Origin: Leucaena leucocephala
Lineage: Eukaryota; Streptophyta; Magnoliopsida; Fabales; Fabaceae
Length of the DNA stretch: 64,000 nt
Assembly: GCA_037074615.1 (NCBI GenBank)
Contig: CM073515.1
Coordinates: 10,501,001-10,565,000, forward strand
Direction: 5' to 3'
The notes under the pieces were generated by a model that was given only the letters and a program-made list of their open reading frames with translations, did no database searches and was not told the origin of the DNA. Below are positions 54,430 to 64,000 of this stretch, piece after piece (position 1 is the stretch's first letter; each line of letters begins with the position of its first letter). The translations under genes were made by a program, and so were the position numbers.

Positions 54430-55235
54430 ATAGTATGTGTTTAAAATCATTAAATTAAAGTTTTAAAGAGTTTTTTAATCTAAATTTTAGTTTATAAAAT
54501 TTTTAAAATAAATAGTTATATTTGTTCAAAATAACTTATAGATTACATCATAATTTAAAATTATAGTTTTAGATACACTCCTACAAATAGTTTCTAGAAT
54601 AGAAAAATAACTTATAAATTGTGCAATTACTATTTTATCTCTATTTTTTCTCTCTCTCTTTTATCCTCTCTTCCTTTATTCTTCCTCTGCCAGTCGCCTC
54701 CTGCACTTCGTCTTCTGATTCTCCTTAGACGTATATCTGGTTCTCTGTCGACAAGGCATTATCATGCTAGAGGAAGAAGATGCTCGTGGCACTCCTCCGT
54801 CTTCTTCAGCGTCATCGTACTAGTGGTGCTCGTCATCTCCATCCTTCTTGATTCATCATCGCTATAAATCCTCCTCATCGTTACTAGATAGATATATAAA
54901 TATGCATATGAGAGAGAAGATGAGAGAGGTATTTAGTGGTGAGAAGATGAGAAAGAGAAAGGGACAAGACATAGATGATACTGCACATCTTGAAGGGAGA
55001 AGACACAAATGGAACGAGACAGTACTAATTTTGCATAGTGATGATATTTTTTTAATCTCATATCCTTTCTAGTAATTTATCAATTAAAAAAGTTATTTTA
55101 GTAATAATTAGTCAAACACTTATTTATTCAGAACCATTTTTTTATAAATTTTTTCCAAAAGAATTTATCTAAAAGTACTTTAAAAATATTTTTTTCATAA
55201 GCTTCTCGCCAAAAGTCAATCTAAATAGCTCAATA
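54430..55235 (-). repeat. Dispersed AT-rich element, long form (family F1, copy e)
   Basis: Its arms match the short forms at 32.5 and 50.1 kb, but a core of about 400 bp (54660-55075) lies between them. On the minus strand the core reads GAAGACGGAGGAGTGCCACG, AGCATCTTCTTCCTCTAGCA and TGATAATGCCTTG, and these are shared with the core of the copy at 60 kb. Open frames in the core (54619-54867 and 54848-55072, plus strand) run antisense to it and show no domain. Confidence 0.7.
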
Positions 55236-58200
55236 AACCAAAAAAAGAGACATGTTTTTCATATATTGATATTGATTATTAATATTAATAATTGATATCT
55301 ATGTATTAATTATTCAATAATTAAAAAAATATGTATTAGTTTGTCAAAAATGCTTCTTATAGTCATTTGTATATTGAGAACTATTTCATTGATAAAAATC
55401 TCTTTAATATATATAATTAATAATAAGAATAGTTGAATTAATATGTGTTAGTTTAAGTGGGAGGGGTTTTAACTATTTAAACATGAGGTCTTAAATTTGA
55501 GTCTGTATAAATACAGATAACGCCTTTAGAAGAACTACTCCCAATTAAGTTATACAATACTCTAAATTTAACTCAGTCAAATAAGCATATTAAAACAAAT
55601 AATAATTGAAAATTTTTTTTTGCTAAAAATCAGACATTATCCCTTAACCGATAATTTAGAGACTAATCTTTTTAAAATATAGATATCACTAAAATAAGAT
55701 TTGCCTCTCATAACAAAATATTTTTTTATGTCCATGCCCTAATTCTAACTCAAGATAATATTCAAGGGATTACTCCTTTCATATGATATATAGGAGCTAG
55801 TTAGATGTTAATTTTGATACTAAATAAACAAAGTGTATCGCACTAACTTATATTTAGAACTAAAAAAATATTGTTTTTGTTTCTTAATTAAAATTACAAC
55901 CTAGTGTTTTATGATAAATTAATTAGTTTTTTTTTTTACAAAAATCAATTAATTTTCTGATTTGTATGATGTGATCAAAAAAGCAAGTTGGAATTTTCCA
56001 ATGGCTAACTTTACAGTTCATATATAAGGGTACAAAGTTCGAGGGTCCCAAACCCAATTAGGGCAAGGCAAAAAGCAGATGCATATCTGATCAGAAACTA
56101 TTCCCGGTCACCCAGACCTTATTTTGGAGACTGATAAATAAATTTGATTAGTTATTTCATCACAGAATCATAATCTTGATTTCATTCATTCATCTTTATT
56201 CAGACATTGCATGTGGGTAATGAATTTTGTTTAGCTTGGATTGTCACATAAAAAAGTTATTATTTATAAAATAAATATTACATTCAGTCTTAATTATAAA
56301 AATTATTTAATTTTTTAAATATATTAAAAAATTAAATTAATTAATTATAATTAATATATAAGAGTTAATTGATTAATTTGAATAAATTGAGAAGTATATA
56401 ATATAAATTTATTTTGAGATGTTACATTTAGTTATAATTTATTTATTTATTTGATTTTCGTAATCTATAAAAAAAATCAACTAACTCTTATATAAAAAAT
56501 TGAAGGGAGTAATTAACAATAAATCTTATCCCATTATATAGAGTCAGCTATATAGATCATATGATATAATTATATTCTATTAATAACTAAATCTTTATAC
56601 AAGAAACGTACGTGCATATTATAAGTATATATGAACCGTAGAATAAGTACGACTGCATGTGTGTATATGAGAATCCCTTTGAAAAAAAAAAAACAGTAGA
56701 GGAAGACGAAAATAATATTATATAAATTTGTTGAGATATTTTTATTAATAATTTATTTAAAAATTTTGTTATTGATAAAATAAAATAGAATCGTGTGTTG
56801 TATGTAATTGAACTTATTTAGAGGAATAAAGCTTATTATTTTGTTGTTGTTGAAAATTATAAAATATTCATTATCTATTTAAAATTATGCTTTACTTCTT
56901 ATCTTTGCTCTCATTTTTTTTAAAAAAAAATTATTGGTACTTTTTATTTAAAATCAATGTTAACATGGTTTTTCTTATTTGAAATATTCAATATATAATT
57001 ACAAATATATTAATTTAATGGCCAATCCAAGTTTTCTTAATTTTTATATTTGTAGGAGGAATACTAATTAAGTAGGCAATAGATGTAAGATAATTTTGTT
57101 TTAGAGGGAAATGGAATGTTATTTTAAATAAAGTTTGTTCACATAATAGAAAAGATTAAACCAAACCACTATTTACTTTCTATATCAGTTGTTAAGCTAA
57201 GAAATTCACTTTTTACACCTATTAATGTCACAACCGGTATAAAAAAATTAATTAATAGAAAAAGAAATAAAGAATAAATGTCCTTGTATATTTTATTATC
57301 AATTTAATTGAAAAAAGTTAAAAAAAAAATTAAAGGATTCAAAGTTTTTGCAGGTTCCCCAACAAATTTAGGCCATAGCTAGGTTGAGTGGGAGAATCAA
57401 TACTGGTTAGTATATAGTACCAAAGCGTGATGGAGACCTATGTGAGTGGCATGACATTGCTGCTATTTTCTCCACTAAAGAATACCTTCCAATTGTTTTA
57501 TTACTTTCCTAGGTTTGTCTGCTTCTATAAAGCAATAACAAAGGAATATCTTTGACAACTAAAATATATAGAAGGAAAAAAAATAATAATACTCCTTCTA
57601 CTCTTTAAATATATTAATTAATTAATTTTAATTTTAAATATAAAATTTTAATTTATTTTATCTCTCAAATTTATATTTTTTCTTAAATTATTTATATTAA
57701 AAAAGATTTTTATCAATATAAATAATGATCTGATAAGGTATTTTAAGAACATCATCACTTATTTTTTCTAATGCTAATGGACTGGTCCATAGTGGATTGG
57801 GTTGAAGGTGGGTCAATACTTGAGACCACTATTTTTTTAATTTTTTTTTTAATTTATTTCTTTTTAATATAAAATTTAAAATAATAAGGAGCTAACTAAG
57901 TGGGGGGGGGGTTAGGTTTAAGTCTAGAAGATTATTGAAAATAGATAAAAATTAAATAAAATTAAAAGGAGTTAACCAATTAATCTCGCTAGTTAACTCT
58001 TTTTTTTTTGTGCTAGTGTGGATCAAAAAGATCATTATAAAAATGGACTCTTTTTTTTTTAACCCAATTCACTATTTCTTTTTGACAGTTTAACGGATTC
58101 TACTAGCATATCTAACTATATTTATCATCTCTATACTACCACTATTTTCTATTTTTTTAGAAAAAATATTTTACGTAGGGCTTCACAAGCGCTACCTAAT

Positions 58201-59314
58201 GCTTCCACCTGAGGATTAGCTAGTCCTGACATAAGTAGCTTATAAATTTTAAATGCTACCCCTCAGGATTACATTGAGTAATGTCACATTGCTCCTTATA
58301 AAACCTGCTTAATTAATAGAAAATTTGTATGGAATGAGTTAATTACTAGAAAGAGGATTCCTGCTAAAATAAAACTGACCAAAGTTGTAATCTTTGTAAT
58401 CTGTGTCTGTAATTATTGCTTTTATAGGGGAGGGAAGGAAAGTATAGAAATTAAAAGAAAAAAGTGCATTTTCATCTTACCAATATTGTTTGAAAAAATT
58501 GTATTTAAACTTTAAAGAATTTAATTATAAAAGAAGTAATGAGAAATCATCAACTTATTATCAAGTCTCTCAGAAGTGAGGATTATTTTTTTTTTAATTA
58601 TAAGATGATAGAATAATAACTATGAAAAAAAGCTCGGGAAAAAAATAACTCAAGTAAAAAAAATAATAATTCAAACAATAAGAATAAAAACTCTCTAAAA
58701 AAATAATAATTAGAAGGCAAAAAAATAACAATTATATTATTTTTTTAAGAGTAAATTTATTATTTTATAATTAAAAAAATTAATCCTAAATTTTGAGAGA
58801 TTTTATAATAATTTAATATTTTTTAAGATTCTTTTATAATTAAATTTATTACATATTACTTAAATACAAATTTTCTATATTTTTTTTCTCAAGTCCTTCA
58901 TTCTATAACGTTACGATTTAAAATCGTTTTTTGTCTTCCATATATGCTCCCAGATAGATAGATTGAGATTCTTGAAAAACTAACATTCTTCTTTTTAATT
59001 TTATTCTTATATCACATAAAAAACCTATAAATAAAATGAATGGAGGCATAAAATGGTGAACCCACTGAAATTTTAAGAAGATATAAAAGGAGTGGGACCC
59101 TTTCATTAAGCACAGTTAGAGATTTCTTAAGAAGCAATTGGGTATCAAATTGTATTAAATAGAAGGATTAAACTAATAAAATTTAACCTATTTAATAAAA
59201 GTTTGCCTCATATTCTGTTAGGGTTATACAAGAAACTTAGAGTTAATCAAATTTGCCTAAGTCTACATAAAATATGCCTTATCTAACCTAATAAAAAGTA
59301 GTCCAATATAACAT
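55236..59314. other. Long gene-free region
   Basis: AT-rich throughout, with a G10 tract at 57902-57911, an F2-like piece at about 57590-57735, and retroelement-like text at about 55440-55570. No coding sequence, RNA gene or complete element was recognised over 4 kb. Confidence 0.45.
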
Positions 59315-59990
59315 GAGCAATTTCAGGCAGGACCAATATTCGGGCCAAGCCGAGCATTGGGTAGGGGTTGTTAGCCTGCCCAGTTAATTACTTTTATATA
59401 TATCAAAATTTATAAATTATAGTATTTCACATAGTATAAATATAATGGATACTGGTGATTAAAGGGTAATTTTACAAATATGAGTAGTTAAGTAAGTAAT
59501 TGTATTATTTAAAATTTATAACTAAATTGATTTCTTTCATTATTTTTTTTTATACTATGGTAACCGTCATATATTTTTTTTCCAGATGCTTTATCTTTAT
59601 CAATTTTAGGAAGATTGATATAAAGTTACAATTGCAAACTACTTAGACTTCAGTACTTTTTTTATGTGCCATAGATTTTAAAACTTTAATTACTATCTTT
59701 TTATTATTTTATTCTTAGTAAATTATGTATATTATTTAATTTTTGAAGACATATGAATATAGTATTATTTTATAAATTCATAATTACATATTTTTTTCAC
59801 AATATGAGCAAGGCATCATCACAACTTAGACATGCCCAGTCCGCCTATGCCCAGCCTGCTTATGCCAATCCTAAAATAGTTAAGGCTTTTATTGGGTAAG
59901 ACTGAGTATCAGGCTGTAAAATATAACCCATATAATTTTCGGGTAGGGCACCAGATAGAGGGTTACCCTACCTATACACACCCCTATATT
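59315..59990. repeat. Possible decayed transposon with GGGTAGGG-type ends
   Basis: The left part has CGGGCCAAGCCGAGCATTGG and TAGCCTGCCCAG. The right part has GCCCAGTCCGCCTATGCCCA and GGTAGGGCACCAGATAG, ending CCTACCTATACACACCCCTA. GC-rich ends of this kind around an AT-rich body are common in plant hAT-type elements, but no clean inverted repeats or target duplication was established. Confidence 0.35.
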
Positions 59991-60029
59991 CTGTAATGGT
60001 AGTTGATTGGATTTGAATCTCATTATAAG

Positions 60030-60785
60030 TCATGTTAAAATATTTTTAGATAAATTTATAAAAAAATAATTTTATGAGTGTTTAAATAATTATTATTACA
60101 ATAATTTTTATAATTAATAAATTATTAAAATATATATATAAATAAATAATAAATAATATTGATCATCACTGCTATGCTCTGATGGGACTACTCTGCTCCA
60201 TTGTAAGGCTTTGATCATCACGTGTACTGAAGATGACTCCCCTCTATTCTTTATCATCATGGTATTGTACATCTTCTCCTCTTCAACGACAACAAGCGAG
60301 CAGTCCCATTGACGATGAGATGCGATAGCGAGAGAAGAGGTAGGAGAACTTGTAGTAATGATAAACGGAGGAGAATGGCTTATAGCGATGACTTTCATAG
60401 GAAAGAAAGATAGCGACGGCAACTGAAGAGGAAGAAAAAAAAGACGCAGAGGAGAGAGAGACGGAGATGATAAGCACCACGAGCATGACAACACTGAGGA
60501 AGACGGAGGAGCACCACGATCATCTTCTTCCTCCTACATGACAATGCCTTGAGTACAGAGGACTTAAAGATGAAGAGCAACAGGTGACAAGCAAAAGGAG
60601 GAGGAGGGAGAGAAAATAGAGAGAGTAAAAAAATAGATAAAATAATTATTAAACAAGTTATAATTTTTTATTTTATAGAAATTATTCTCATATTTTTTAA
60701 ATAAATATAATTATTTAATTTAAAATTTTTTAAAATAAAAATTATTTTAAAATTTTTATTTTATTTAAAATCAAATACATTGGTT
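60030..60785 (+). repeat. Dispersed AT-rich element, long form (family F1, copy f)
   Basis: The left arm is at 60030-60150 (GAGTGTTTAAATAATTATTA), the core at about 60150-60640, and the right arm at 60640-60785 (AATAATTATTAAACAAGTTA, ending AAATCAAATACAT). The core shares GAAGACGGAGGAG, CCACGATCATCTTCTTCCTC and CATGACAATGCCTTG with the long copy at 54.4-55.2 kb. The open frames in it (minus strand, 60114-60580) are rich in Ser and Leu and have no domain. Confidence 0.7.
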
Positions 60786-61745
60786 TATTGCTAAGCAACT
60801 TATAAGTCTTTTTATTTGAGTTTTGTGAGTTATATATATAGATATACATTTCCTAGTGTGTTTGAATAGTCATACGTAAGTCTAATTGCAACTACTATCT
60901 ATAATGATTAGAATTTACTGAAAATAATTAGTCTAATTAGCTAATAATTTATAATATTATTTATTTAAAATTAATTTAAGATATTAGATGTATTTTTATC
61001 TTATATAAAAAGTAGATATAGATATAATTAGTATAAAAAGAAAAGATAAAGATATTTGTTGGCCAAGAGAAAGATAAAGGCATAGTTTCTAGGTTTACTA
61101 TATATTAAATAACTAGATATTCGTGACCAAATCCCAAATCCCCTGTCGGCCTGTTCACAGAACTCGTTTTTTTGGTTGATGATAAACAAAGTATAAAAAA
61201 ATTGCCCCAAGAAACAGAAGATTACAGGAGAATAAAAAAATTGATCAACACCCCTAGTAGAGGCAGCCTCCAAAATCGTAAGAAGCTAGAGAGAGGTAAA
61301 ACCTAAAAGCCGGTCGAGCAAAGCTTACCGGCCACAACGTTGCATGTACAAGGGACATAATCTTCATAGCCTGCATTGAAGTGTGTTAGAATCGTGATTT
61401 AGATGGCCGAGACGGTTCACGAAGTCAACTAAATTGCTCTCATCTGACTCAACCTACCCCTGATGTCATCCTCTTGAACTCTTCATTCTTCCAATTTCCC
61501 TTCTCCATTGATTCAGATACTGCTTTTCCTCTCAAATCTTTCATTCCATTCCTTCCACGCCACTACGCTAACTCCTACGTTGCCTTTCTCGAAAGGCACC
61601 GACTTTGTTTGATTCCGACGCTATAGCACTGCTGTTGGGTGTTGAAAAACCCTAATTGACCATTTATTGATTCTTTTTCTGATCTCCTCTGTCGGCTAGG
61701 TTTTCTGGGTTTTGAATTCGAACACTGATTTGTGCTTGAGGAGCA
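60786..61745. other. CDKC promoter and 5' leader
   Basis: The left half is AT-rich. From about 61380 the sequence is more balanced and CT-rich (TCTTCCAATTTCCCTTCTCC), as in many plant leaders. No clear TATA box was found, which suits a broadly expressed gene. A minus-strand open frame at 61028-61273 is not supported. Confidence 0.4.
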
Positions 61746-63976
61746 ATGGCTATTGCGGCCCCTGGGCAGCTGAACCTTAATGAGTACCCTTCATGGGGAT
61801 CCAGAAGTGTTGATTGCTTCGAAAAGTTGGAGCAGATTGGCGAGGGAACTTATGGGTTAGTTAGTTTTAACTATTTTTTCTTTTGGTTTCCTTCTTGCAG
61901 TATCACTATACTCGTTAATTGTTATTTCTGTTTCTTAGTTTTACAATGATTCATAGTCGATTTTCTTAAATATATGTTCCAATTTTGCTTTTTTCTTTCT
62001 TTATGTAGGTGTGATGTGGTTATGGTTATCGGCAACAACTTATATTTGATCAAAATGTCGTTTTTCGTATTTCTTTGGGCGACTGACATGGGAGCTAATA
62101 AATGTATATTGTTTAGACTTCAACTTACCAGAAATATAGTCATTTGTGGATCATAGGGGCTAAAATTTGTTAGTTAGCTGGTAACTATCGTTGTATAATT
62201 GTCTATTATGTTTATCAGTATAGAAGCTCTAGCCTCAGTTTACTTACCATATGGCAGCACTGACAGGACTTCTCACATAGTGAATAATAGAAGTGGATAA
62301 GCATAACCGGTAAAATAAAAAGTCTGCATTTGGCCTGGGGTTTTTCTTATAACTTTCTTAGTCATAATACTTGTCATGATTGGACTCCTATAGAATTGGT
62401 ACAAGTGTATGCAACCAGTTATGTATACTATTGTACCAGTTATGCATTTGGACAGGTTTTTTTTCTCAGAGTGTTTTGAAGATGGTATCAATTGCTTTGA
62501 GTTTTTTTTTTAATTTTATTTAGAATTTCATTTTTCCTTACCTTATCTAGAAGTTTTTCCTTGATTCTTTCTTCTTTCTTTGGGTGTTTCTATTGACAAT
62601 TTTTTCATATGCTGTTTTTCTTCCAATTTTTGTTTCTGATTTGGAATTGGAAGACAGCATCTACTTATTAAATAGGTTCCAACTTCCAAAGAGAAATACT
62701 TTACGTTGTAGGTGTAAAAATTGCAATTAGGTTAGGTTAATTATGACAGATGTTCCCTGATATTAATGAAGTCTTAAGCAAGTTTTCTTTGTCATTAATA
62801 TAAGTACCTGAAGGTTAAAATCAATATTAATATTTTATAAATATAAGAATATTTTAATTCAGAATGACCCCTTTGTGGGGTTATGAGTAGTTAATAGGTA
62901 TGTATATCGTTATCTGCCGCCATCAAAGCATTTTTTATAAAGCTTTTTTTTTTGCCACTTTCTTTTACTGAATTCTAGTCAGCGCCCATCTTTTTTCTTT
63001 CTGGACTCAGTTCCCCATTATATGACAAACTTGAACTGCTAGAAACTTGAAACTTTCTTTGCAAAAATTTCTTGTCTTAAACTTCTCCCTTAAGACATAT
63101 GCTTGAGTTATAGCCTACAGGTAGAGTTGTTAGCCTATTTCTGTTCCAAAAAATCATGTTTCTGGGTGTATCCTTCATTGCTGATACTGCAAGAAGGAAC
63201 TGATCCGTACCTTTGTGCTTGCAGCCAAGTTTACATGGCTAGAGAAATCAGAACAGGTGAAATTGTTGCTTTGAAGAAAATAAGAATGGACAATGAGAGA
63301 GAGGGGGTATCTCTTTGATCACCTTGCTGAATGTTATTTACTCTATTATGGGGGCATAAGATAATTTTATTTACAATCTAGTTGATCAGAACCACAATGA
63401 GAATTCCAAGTAACAACAATTGAGAAAGGATTATGGGTTGTCTGCTACTGACCTTTTATTAGGAGGTTCTTCCCTGAATTGTTGCTTTTTGCTGCAGTTT
63501 CCTATTACTGCTATTCGTGAAATCAAAATTCTGAAGAAATTACACCATGAAAATGTTATTAAGTTGAAGGAGATTGTGACGTCGCCGGGTAAAATTTTTG
63601 AATATCTAAATGTGTGTTGTTATATAATTTTCCTCTTGCTATTAAAATGACTGGTCTTTTATCCCCAGGCCCTGAGAAAGATGAGCAAGGGAAGCCAGGT
63701 TTCCATTTTCACTATTATCTAATTACTTCATTCATAATTATCACACCAGTGCCTAATTTTCTCTATGATTCTGCCATTGTGAATATAGTTTTGTCAAATT
63801 CCTTTAGTTTCTTTGTCCCATGGCATCTTACCTTGTCTGCGTTTTTCTTTGTGCTGGATGCTACAGATGGTAACAAATATAAAGGTGGTATTTATATGGT
63901 ATTTGAATACATGGACCATGATTTGACTGGTCTTGCTGATCGACCTGGGATGAGATTTACAGTTCCCCAAATCAAG
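61746..63976 (+). CDS. CDKC: Cyclin-dependent kinase C (CDKC), 5' part, cut by window end
   Basis: Plant CDKC is the counterpart of CDK9: with cyclin T it phosphorylates the RNA polymerase II C-terminal domain in the nucleus and promotes elongation. Five exons are visible: 61746-61855, 63225-63306, 63498-63588, 63669-63698 and 63867-63976, all GT-AG with matching phases. Landmarks: WGSRSVDCFEKLEQIGEGTY and GQVYMARE (glycine-rich loop split by intron 1), IVALKKIRMDNEREG (catalytic Lys), FPITAIREIKILKKL (the PITAIRE signature helix that marks CDKC), HHENVIKLKEIVTSPG, GGIYMVFEYMDHDLTGL, and FTVPQIK. The HRD and DFG motifs and the activation loop lie beyond the window. Intron 1 is 1369 bp. The reading frame is clean in all five exons, so the gene looks functional as far as seen. 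Confidence 0.93.
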
Positions 63977-64000
63977 GTATTACGGTAAATATCGTTTAAA

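Noticed and set aside
54619..55072. Ser/Leu-rich frames in the long F1 element
   Set aside because: They run antisense to the core shared with the 60-kb copy and show no transposase or other domain.

Overview
The window is AT-rich nuclear DNA from a flowering plant, most likely a eudicot. Evidence: split genes with GT-AG introns and plant-specific proteins, a plant initiator-tRNA-Met primer site in a Ty1/copia element, plant-type LINE relics, Stowaway-like MITEs, and long gene-poor stretches. The species cannot be told from the sequence alone. No operons, CRISPR arrays, phage or rRNA/tRNA genes were seen, and I found no convincing undescribed multi-gene system.

Layout. 1.8-2.6 kb (-): urease accessory protein UreF, with one frameshift. 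3.9-5.1 kb (-): small chloroplast-type DnaJ zinc-finger protein with an inferred 5'UTR intron. 7.0-13.1 kb (-): intact three-exon cationic amino acid transporter (CAT1-type, called CAT-A). 15.3-18.8 kb (+): decayed LINE flanked by a 16-bp direct repeat, with a MITE inside it. 20.5-23.5 kb (-): second, tandem CAT copy (CAT-B), same exon structure but with an in-frame TGA in exon 2. 27.5-31.6 kb (-): eleven-exon, mitochondrial-looking PPR-like protein, reconstructed here splice by splice. 34.65-37.3 kb (+): intronless 893-residue P-type PPR protein. 38.0-42.8 kb (-): Ty1/copia retrotransposon with near-identical LTRs. 44.4-48.6 kb: relics of a LINE, a copia gag and a gypsy integrase tail. 52.8-53.1 kb (-): short plant-specific protein of unknown function. 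61.7 kb to the window end (+): first five exons of a C-type cyclin-dependent kinase (CDKC), cut by the window edge.

The genes are independent plant housekeeping or transport genes: urease maturation in nitrogen recycling, amino acid import, organelle RNA handling, and transcription elongation control. The clearest evolutionary story is the CAT tandem duplication. One copy is intact with a first intron enlarged to 3.15 kb. The other has compact introns and a nonsense codon. Most of the rest is transposon-derived, including a family of at least six related AT-rich elements in long and short forms, and an element with about 90-bp inverted ends beside the PPR-like gene.
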